Positions 7,785-14,396 of a stretch of DNA of 64,000 nt are shown one piece after another; within the stretch, counting starts at the first letter, position 1; every line of letters starts with the position of its first letter. The stretch is taken from contig CAVZJU010000001.1 of NCBI GenBank assembly GCA_963775695.1, forward strand, positions 310,001 to 374,000. Reading direction: 5' to 3'. The DNA comes from DATBLE01 sp963775695. GTDB taxonomy: Bacteria > Actinomycetota > Thermoleophilia > Gaiellales > Gaiellaceae. The translations under genes were made by a program, and so were the position numbers. The notes under the pieces are model-generated. The model was not told the DNA's origin. It saw nothing but the letters and a program-made list of their open reading frames with translations, and ran no database searches.

Positions 7785-9122
7785 GTGGATCAACCGATCG
7801 AGCTGACCGCAGAGACACTTTGGACCGAGGTGGCGGGCCGGCTCAAGGGGGCACTCAACGACTCAACATACCGGACGTGGTTCGGCGAGGTGGAAGGGCT
7901 GGAAGTGTCGGACGACACGTTCGTCCTGGCGGTCCCGAACGACTTCACCCGGGAGTGGATCGAGGGCCATTTCATCGAGCTGATCCGGGCCGCCGTCCGC
8001 GACGCCACCGGCCAGCAGCGCCGGATCCAGCTCACGGTCGCCGAGACGGGCACGGTTCCCGACACGACGAAGCCCGCACAGCGAATCAGCGATGCCGGCC
8101 TGAACACGAAGTACACGTTCGACCTCTTCGTGATCGGCTCGTCCAACCGGTTCGCCCACGCAGCGGCGCTCGCGGTCGCCGAGGCGCCGGCGCAGGCCTA
8201 CAACCCGCTCTTCATCTACGGCTCGACCGGGCTCGGGAAGACCCACCTCCTCCAGGCGATCGCGCAGTACGTGATGGAACACCCGGGGAGCATGTCCGTG
8301 CGCTACGTCACGAGCGAGTCGTTCGTCAACGACTTCATCAACTCGCTCCGCGACAAGCGGATCGAGGGCTTCAAGCAGCGCTACCGCAACTACGACCTGC
8401 TCCTGATCGACGACGTCCAGTTCTTCGAGGGCAAGGAGCGCTTCCAGGAGGAGTTCTTCCACACCTTCAACTCACTGTACGAGTCGGGCAGCCAGATCGT
8501 GCTCTCGTCCGACCGGCCGCCGAAGGAGATCGCGACGCTCGAGGCACGACTGCGATCGCGCTTCGAATGGGGCTTGATCACAGACATCCAACCCCCCGAC
8601 CTGGAGACACGGATCGCGATCCTGCGCAAGAAGGTGAAGACCGACGGCATCCACATCGCCGACCCGCAACTGCTCACCTTCATCGCCAGCAGGATCTCGA
8701 CCAACATCCGCGAACTCGAGGGGGCGCTCACCCGCGTCGTCGCCTTCGCGTCACTCACGGGACGGCCGATGACGGCCGACCTCGCCCAGGACGTGCTCAA
8801 GGACGTCTTCCCCCAGGGTGAGGTGGCGCAGGTGACGATCGAGCGGATCCAGGAAGTGGTCTGCGAGAGGTTCTCGCTCTCACTGGACGAGTTGTGCAGC
8901 CACAAGCGCTCGCAGAACATCGTCTATCCGCGCCAGGTGGCCATGTACCTCTCGCGCGAACTGACCGATTCGTCACTCCCGAAGATCGGCAAGCACTTCG
9001 GTGACCGTGACCACACCACCGTTCTGCACGCAAACACGAAGATCACGAACATGATCCGGGCCGACCGGACTGTGTACAACCTTGTGCAAGAGCTGACCGC
9101 ACGCGTCAAACAGGTGCGATGA
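7785..9122 (+). CDS. dnaA: Chromosomal replication initiator DnaA
   Basis: AAA+ initiator of 445 residues that binds DnaA boxes and melts oriC. Domain I starts at about residue 7 (TAETLWTEV), the AAA+ core has Walker A GSTGLGKT at 147-153 and Walker B LLIDD at 206-210, and the C-terminal DNA-binding helix-turn-helix ends with the signature DHTTVLHANTKI near 409-420. Domain II is short. An ATG at 7743 is in frame, but it lies within the -10 hexamer of a well-spaced promoter, while GTG 7785 follows a purine-rich ribosome site; the latter is chosen. Confidence 0.95.
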   Translation: MDQPIELTAETLWTEVAGRLKGALNDSTYRTWFGEVEGLEVSDDTFVLAVPNDFTREWIEGHFIELIRAAVRDATGQQRRIQLTVAETGTVPDTTKPAQRISDAGLNTKYTFDLFVIGSSNRFAHAAALAVAEAPAQAYNPLFIYGSTGLGKTHLLQAIAQYVMEHPGSMSVRYVTSESFVNDFINSLRDKRIEGFKQRYRNYDLLLIDDVQFFEGKERFQEEFFHTFNSLYESGSQIVLSSDRPPKEIATLEARLRSRFEWGLITDIQPPDLETRIAILRKKVKTDGIHIADPQLLTFIASRISTNIRELEGALTRVVAFASLTGRPMTADLAQDVLKDVFPQGEVAQVTIERIQEVVCERFSLSLDELCSHKRSQNIVYPRQVAMYLSRELTDSSLPKIGKHFGDRDHTTVLHANTKITNMIRADRTVYNLVQELTARVKQVR

Positions 9123-9278
9123 ACTGTGGATTCGCGCAACGATCCAACCGGAGGCTGTGAATCTCGTACTGTTCTCCCCAGATCGAGCCCACACCAAAAA
9201 CGGCTTGTCCAAGCGGTACTTGGCTTCCGTCCACGCGATCCACACCACCTATGAACTACAAAAGGTTTTTGAAAGAAC
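9123..9278. other. Candidate origin of replication, dnaA-dnaN part
   Basis: This 156-bp gap holds two 9-mers with the full ATCCACA core: GAATCCACA on the minus strand (9125-9133) and CGATCCACA (9236-9244). The last 30 bp before dnaN are the most AT-rich short stretch in the origin region (9250-9278, with A and T runs) and could serve as unwinding element. The dnaA-dnaN gap is the usual actinobacterial oriC position. Confidence 0.55.
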
Positions 9279-10427
9279 ATGAGTGACATAGAAGCTTCTA
9301 CCGGCCGGGAGGTCGCGCTGGATGGTCAGCTCGACATTGCTGTGTCCCGGGGCGAGCTCGCGCAGAAGCTCGCGCTCGTCAGCCGCGGCGTGTCGACTCG
9401 CACGGCCGTGCAGATTCTCGGCGGCATCCTGTTGCGCGCGGCAGGCAACCGGGTCGAGCTCGCCGCCACCGACATGGAACTCTCGCTCAGGACACCGCTC
9501 GACGCCACCGTTACGGGGGACGGCGCCGTGGTCGTGCCGGGAAAGCTGTTCGCCGATCTGTCGCGCCTGCTCCCGGAAGGCGACGTCGAAATCCAGTATC
9601 GGCAGGACGAGAACGTCCTGCAGGTTCGCTGCGGCCCCGCGGAATACCGGCTGAACACCTACAGCGCGGAGGACTTCCCGCGCCTGCCGGACTCGGAGGC
9701 TGCACCGACGCACACGGTCGACGCTGCATCGCTGCTCGCAACGGTTGCCTCGGTCGGTCGTGCGGTGTCGCGTGACGAGGCGCGGCCCGTGCTCACCGGC
9801 ATCCTGGTCCGTTTCGGCGAGGGGAAGCTGGTCATGGCCGCGACGGACTCCTACCGCCTCTCGTACAAGGAGACACCGATCGAGGGTGAGGTCCCCGAGC
9901 TCGAGGCGATCGTGCCGGCCCGAGCGCTCGAAGAGGTCCGCCGATTGGCGAGTGCCGGCGACACGCTGGAGCTCGGTGTCCAGGAGAACCAGGTCCTGTT
10001 CGGGATCGACGGCACGTGGCTGACGACGAGGCGTATCGAGGGACAGTTCCCGAAGTTCGACGAGCTGCGGCCAAAGGAGTTCACGCACGAGGTCGTCCTG
10101 CCGCGCGAGGAACTGCTCGAGGTCGTCCGCCGCACATCGGTGATGGCGCATCGCAACTCGCCGCTTCGCCTGCGCTTCGCCGAGGGCGAGGTGACCGTCT
10201 GGGCGCAGACCCAGGACGTGGGCGAGGCGCGCGAGACGCTACCGATACGCTTCGACGGTGATCCGCTCGAGATCGGGTTCAACGCCGATTTCCTACGCGA
10301 CGGGATCGAGTCGGCAGAGGGCGACGAGATGCGCCTACGCCTGATCGACCCGCTGAGGCCGGGCCTGATCCAGGGGCCGGACGACGACTTCTGGTACCTG
10401 ATCATGCCGATCCGCCTCGCCGGCTGA
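9279..10427 (+). CDS. dnaN: DNA polymerase III sliding clamp (beta subunit)
   Basis: Ring-shaped processivity factor (382 residues) with three repeated clamp domains of about 120 residues each. The N-terminal VSTRTAVQILGGILLRA and the C-terminal LIMPIRL end are diagnostic; the terminal MPIRL motif forms the partner-binding cleft. It begins with ATG 9279 preceded by a weak GAAAG ribosome site. The stop TGA overlaps the inferred CTG start of recF. Confidence 0.97.
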   Translation: MSDIEASTGREVALDGQLDIAVSRGELAQKLALVSRGVSTRTAVQILGGILLRAAGNRVELAATDMELSLRTPLDATVTGDGAVVVPGKLFADLSRLLPEGDVEIQYRQDENVLQVRCGPAEYRLNTYSAEDFPRLPDSEAAPTHTVDAASLLATVASVGRAVSRDEARPVLTGILVRFGEGKLVMAATDSYRLSYKETPIEGEVPELEAIVPARALEEVRRLASAGDTLELGVQENQVLFGIDGTWLTTRRIEGQFPKFDELRPKEFTHEVVLPREELLEVVRRTSVMAHRNSPLRLRFAEGEVTVWAQTQDVGEARETLPIRFDGDPLEIGFNADFLRDGIESAEGDEMRLRLIDPLRPGLIQGPDDDFWYLIMPIRLAG

Positions 10428-11470
10428 TCGTCGAGTCGGTCTTCCTGGCGAGCTTTCGCTCCTACGCGCGGCTGGAGCTCGCGCTCGAGCCGGGGCTCGT
10501 CCTGGCGGTGGGCCCGAACGGCGCGGGCAAGACGAACCTGCTGGAGGCGCTCCACGTCGGCACCCAGGGATTTTCGCCGCGGACGCGATCGGATGCGGAG
10601 CTGATCCGGTTCGGCGAGTCGTCCGCCCGCATCCGACTCGAGGGGCGTCGGGGACAGACGCCGGTGCGAATCGGCATCCGGCTGTCCACAGCGGAAGGAA
10701 AACGGGCCGAGCTCGACGGGGCGCGCCTGCGCGCCGCAGAGCAACTTCGCGGGGAGACGGCGACGCTCGTCTTCACGCCCGACCGGCTGGCGATCGTCAA
10801 GGCCGGCCCGGCAGCGCGGCGCGCGTACTTCGACCGCTCGCTGAGCCGTCTGATGCCCAGCCGGTCGTATCTGCCTGCCGACTACGCGGCCGCCCTAGCG
10901 CAGCGGAACGCTGCGCTGAAGCTCGGCGACCGGACGACGATCGCTCCCTGGACCGCGCAGCTCGCCAACCTGGGGTCGGCTCTGGTGGAAACACGAGTCG
11001 AGCTGCTCGAATTGTTGGCCGGGCCGTTTGCCAAGTCCGCCGGGGCTCTCGGACTGTCCGACGCCCGGCTCGCGTACGAGGGCGACCCACCCACAGAAGG
11101 CGAGCTCGAAGCTCGCCTGGAGCGCGATCTCGAACGCGGGTCGACCGGCGCAGGACCGCATCTGCACGACGTCTCGATCGTGTCCGCCGACCGCGACCTG
11201 CGCTCCTTCGGCTCCCAGGGCGAGCAACGGACGGCCGTGCTCGCCCTGCTCCTGGCCGAGGCGGCGCTTCTGGCCGAGCGCCGGGACGACCCTCCACTCC
11301 TGCTCCTCGACGACGTGCTCTCCGAACTCGACCCGCAACGCCGCCGTGTGCTGCTCGAGCAGGTCGCCGGTGGCGGTCAGGCGTTGATCACGGCGACCAC
11401 CGCGGACGCGCTGCCGGGCGAGCCGGCGCAGCTGCTCGAGGTGTCGCCGGGGGCGGTGGTGGCCCGCTAA
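10424..11470 (+). CDS. recF: Recombination mediator RecF (inferred CTG start)
   Basis: SMC-like ABC ATPase that loads RecA at gaps with RecO/RecR. From CTG 10424 it has 348 residues: the conserved first strand VESVFLASFRSYARLEL, Walker A GPNGAGKT at 30-37, ABC signature region FGSQGEQRTAV (near 262) and Walker B LLLLDDVLSELD (about 286-297). No ATG, GTG or TTG exists in frame between the dnaN stop and Walker A; the first GTG (10508) would delete the first beta strand. CTG 10424 overlaps the dnaN TGA as CTGA, mirroring the ATGA/GTGA couplings elsewhere. Confidence 0.88.
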   Translation: MIVESVFLASFRSYARLELALEPGLVLAVGPNGAGKTNLLEALHVGTQGFSPRTRSDAELIRFGESSARIRLEGRRGQTPVRIGIRLSTAEGKRAELDGARLRAAEQLRGETATLVFTPDRLAIVKAGPAARRAYFDRSLSRLMPSRSYLPADYAAALAQRNAALKLGDRTTIAPWTAQLANLGSALVETRVELLELLAGPFAKSAGALGLSDARLAYEGDPPTEGELEARLERDLERGSTGAGPHLHDVSIVSADRDLRSFGSQGEQRTAVLALLLAEAALLAERRDDPPLLLLDDVLSELDPQRRRVLLEQVAGGGQALITATTADALPGEPAQLLEVSPGAVVAR

Positions 11471-11474
11471 GGCG

Positions 11475-11936
11475 ATGGACGGGCTCGAAGGCGAGATCCG
11501 CGCGGTGCTGTCGCGCTTCGGGCCGCAGGCAGGCATGCCCGAGGTGCTCGCCGCCTGGCCCGAGGCGGTCGGGCCGATGGTGGCCGCAAACGCCTGGCCT
11601 GCCCGGATTGCGCGCGACGGGACGCTGCACGTGAGCACGTCCTCGTCTGCCTGGGCGTTCGAGCTCGGGCAGCTCGCGCCCGAGATCCTCGGCCGGCTGT
11701 CGGAGAAGCTCGGCGATACTGCGCCGGAGGCGTTGCGGTTCGCCGTCGGGCATCTCCCCGAACCGGCACCGGACACGCCCGCGCAGGCGCGAACAGAAGT
11801 TCCCGAGCCGACCGCGGAAGCCCTGCGACGGGCGGCCGAGCTCGTTGCCGGGATCGAGGACGAAGAGTTGCGAAATCGAGTGCAAAGAGCGGCTGCTTTC
11901 GGCCTCTCGAAGGGCTCGTCCGACCACCGTTTCTGA
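11475..11936 (+). CDS. dciA: DciA/DUF721 family protein (replicative helicase loader-like)
   Basis: 153-residue protein with one DUF721 domain, residues 1-95, recognisable by VLAAWPEAVGPMVAANAWPARI and VSTSSSAWAFELGQLAPEIL. Members placed between recF and gyrB are considered ancestral loaders of the DnaB helicase. The last 50 residues are Pro/Glu-rich and likely disordered. It begins 4 bp after recF and is presumably co-transcribed. Confidence 0.85.
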   Translation: MDGLEGEIRAVLSRFGPQAGMPEVLAAWPEAVGPMVAANAWPARIARDGTLHVSTSSSAWAFELGQLAPEILGRLSEKLGDTAPEALRFAVGHLPEPAPDTPAQARTEVPEPTAEALRRAAELVAGIEDEELRNRVQRAAAFGLSKGSSDHRF

Positions 11937-11948
11937 TACACTGGTGCC

Positions 11949-11976
11949 AGCCCGCAAATGGGCAATTTGCAGGGCT
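11949..11976 (+). promoter_or_regulatory. Hairpin covering the gyrB ribosome site (attenuator-like)
   Basis: AGCCCGCAAAT (11949-11959) pairs with ATTTGCAGGGCT (11965-11976) around a 5-nt loop, with one bulged base. The 3' arm contains the only Shine-Dalgarno candidate for gyrB (AGGG, 8 nt before ATG) and is followed by TTTCTT, as in an intrinsic terminator. It could control translation or read-through into gyrB. Confidence 0.55.
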
Positions 11977-11982
11977 TTCTTA

Positions 11983-14367
11983 ATGGCAGAAGCAGCATAT
12001 ACCGCAAAGGACATCACGGTCCTTGAGGGGCTCGAGCCGGTCCGGAAACGACCAGGCATGTACATCGGCTCGACGGGCTCTCGGGGCCTTCACCACCTCG
12101 CCTACGAAGTGGTCGCGAACTCGGTCGACGAGGCACTGGCCGAGCGTTGCGACCTGCTCGAGGTGACCATCCATCCAGACGAGTCGATGACCGTCAGGGA
12201 CAACGGCTCGGGGATTCCCGTGGACCTGATGAAGGACCAGGGGCTGCCCGCGCTGACGGTCGTTCTGACCAAGCTGCACGCCGGCGGCAAGTTCGGTCAG
12301 GGCGGCTACAAGGTCTCTGGTGGTCTGCACGGCGTCGGGGTCTCCGTCGTCAACGCGCTTTCCGAGTGGCTCGTCGCCGAGGTTCAGCGCGACGGGAAGA
12401 CCTGGCACCAGGAGTTCGCCCGCGGCGAGCCCACCACGAAGATGAAGGCGATGGGGCCGACCAAGGATACGGGCACGACGATCAGCTTCAAGCCCGACGC
12501 CGAGATCTTCGAGGAGACCGAGTGGGACGCCGACACGCTGCTCCAGCGCCTGCGCGAGACGGCGTTCCTGACGAAGGGGCTTCGCATCGTCCTCGTCGAC
12601 GAGCGCGAAAACGAGCAGCGCGAGGAGTTCCATTACGCCGGCGGGATCCGCGACTTCGTCGCGTACATCAACAAGGCGAAGGAGCCGATCCACAAGCACG
12701 CCGTCTACTTCGAGGGCGAGAGCGAACAGGGGTACGTCGAGATCGCCATGCAGTGGAACAACTCCTACGCCGAGTCGGTCTTCACGTTCGCGAACAACGT
12801 CAACACCCACGAGGGCGGCTCTCATCTGTCCGGGTTCCGCTCGGCCCTGACCGCGACCCTGAACAGGGTGGCGCGCGACCGGGGCCTGCTCAAGGAGAAG
12901 GAGGACAACCTCGAGGGCGAGGACGTCCGCGAGGGGCTGGCGGCGGTGATCTCCGTGAAGCTCGCCGAACCGCAGTTCGAGGGTCAGACCAAGACGAAGC
13001 TCGGGAACCCCGGGATGGAAGGCCTCGTCAAGCAGGTCGTCAACCAGAAGCTCGCACGGTACTTCGAGGAGAACCCGCAGGACGCGAAGCAGATCATCCA
13101 GAAGGCGCTCGACGCGTCACGGGCACGCCAGGCCGCCCGGAAGGCGCGCGAACTCACCCGCCGGAAGTCGGCACTCGAGGGCGCGTCACTCCCGGGCAAG
13201 CTCGCCGACTGCGAGATCGGCGATCCCGAGGCCGCGGAGCTCTTCCTCGTCGAGGGCAACTCCGCCGGCGGTTCGGCCGTCGACGCACGCGATCGCCTGT
13301 TTCAGGCGATCCTGCCGCTCCGCGGCAAGGTGATCAACGCCGAGAAGAACCGGATCAACAAGGTGCTCTCGAACACGGAGATCCAGTCGATGGTCACCGC
13401 GATCGGAACCGGGATCGCCGACGAGTTCGATCTCTCGAAGCTCCGCTACCACCGGATCATCGTCATGACCGACGCCGACGTGGACGGCTCTCACATCCGC
13501 ACGCTGATCCTCACCTTTCTCTTCCGGCAGATGCCCGAGCTCGTCGAGCGTGGCCACGTGTTCATCGCTGTGCCGCCGCTCTACCGGGTCAAGTTCGGTG
13601 GCCGGGAGCAGTACGTCGAGAAGGAGTCGCAGTTCGAGGATCTCCTCGTACGCGAGCGGATCAAGAACATGGAGGTCACGGACCGTTCCGGGAAGGCGCA
13701 GAAGCTGTCCGAGGCGAAGTACGGGCGGTTCACACGCGCACTCCACGATTTCGAGGGCTGGTCGACGCGGCTACGCACCGACTTCGGCGGGCCGGCCGCG
13801 AACTTCGTGGTCGAGCACCGCCTGGTCGAGACCGACGCCGAGGACGCCGCCGGGATGCAGAAGGCGCTCGCCACGATCGAGCCGAACGGCTTCGAGGTCT
13901 CGGTGATCGATACAGACGGCGAGGCCGTCCGGGTGAAGGTGGTCGAGCGCGAGACGAGCTCGGCCGAGCACATCGTCGTTCCGGCTGCGCTCCTCGCCTC
14001 GCCGATCTACGCGGGGCTCCGCAAGAGCTACGCACGTCTGCAGGAGACGATGGGGACGCCGCCGTTCACGATCGCTCTCGGCAAGAAGCAGGCCTCGGCG
14101 GACACCTACGAGACGCTGCGCTCGCGCGCGATCGACCTGGCCAAGGAAGGGATCCAGGTCAGCCGGTTCAAGGGCCTCGGCGAGATGGACGCGGAGGAAC
14201 TTGCGGCGACGACCATGGATCCCGCGAAGCGGCTCCTCGTACGCGTCGACGTCGAAGACGCCGCCACCGCCGACCTGATCTTCTCGACGCTGATGGGCGA
14301 CCAGGTCGAGCCGCGGCGGCTGTTCATCGAGCAGAACGCCAAGGACGTGAAGTTCCTCGATGTCTAG
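11983..14367 (+). CDS. gyrB: DNA gyrase subunit B (long form)
   Basis: ATPase subunit of gyrase, 794 residues. Order: GHKL ATPase (RPGMYIGSTG near 22-31, GGLHGVGVSVVNALS near 113-127), transducer, TOPRIM (LVEGNSAGGSA near 424, TDADVDGSHIRTL near 496-508) and the C-terminal GyrA-binding tail (SRFKGLGEMDAEEL near 727). Between PLYRVKFGG and RFKGLGEM it carries an insertion of about 170 residues, as in E. coli GyrB; the usual actinobacterial protein of about 650-690 residues lacks it. ATG 11983 lies just after a hairpin that may regulate translation. Confidence 0.96.
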   Translation: MAEAAYTAKDITVLEGLEPVRKRPGMYIGSTGSRGLHHLAYEVVANSVDEALAERCDLLEVTIHPDESMTVRDNGSGIPVDLMKDQGLPALTVVLTKLHAGGKFGQGGYKVSGGLHGVGVSVVNALSEWLVAEVQRDGKTWHQEFARGEPTTKMKAMGPTKDTGTTISFKPDAEIFEETEWDADTLLQRLRETAFLTKGLRIVLVDERENEQREEFHYAGGIRDFVAYINKAKEPIHKHAVYFEGESEQGYVEIAMQWNNSYAESVFTFANNVNTHEGGSHLSGFRSALTATLNRVARDRGLLKEKEDNLEGEDVREGLAAVISVKLAEPQFEGQTKTKLGNPGMEGLVKQVVNQKLARYFEENPQDAKQIIQKALDASRARQAARKARELTRRKSALEGASLPGKLADCEIGDPEAAELFLVEGNSAGGSAVDARDRLFQAILPLRGKVINAEKNRINKVLSNTEIQSMVTAIGTGIADEFDLSKLRYHRIIVMTDADVDGSHIRTLILTFLFRQMPELVERGHVFIAVPPLYRVKFGGREQYVEKESQFEDLLVRERIKNMEVTDRSGKAQKLSEAKYGRFTRALHDFEGWSTRLRTDFGGPAANFVVEHRLVETDAEDAAGMQKALATIEPNGFEVSVIDTDGEAVRVKVVERETSSAEHIVVPAALLASPIYAGLRKSYARLQETMGTPPFTIALGKKQASADTYETLRSRAIDLAKEGIQVSRFKGLGEMDAEELAATTMDPAKRLLVRVDVEDAATADLIFSTLMGDQVEPRRLFIEQNAKDVKFLDV

Positions 14368-14396
14368 GAGCCCACGCTGCGGACCGGGGGGCAGCG

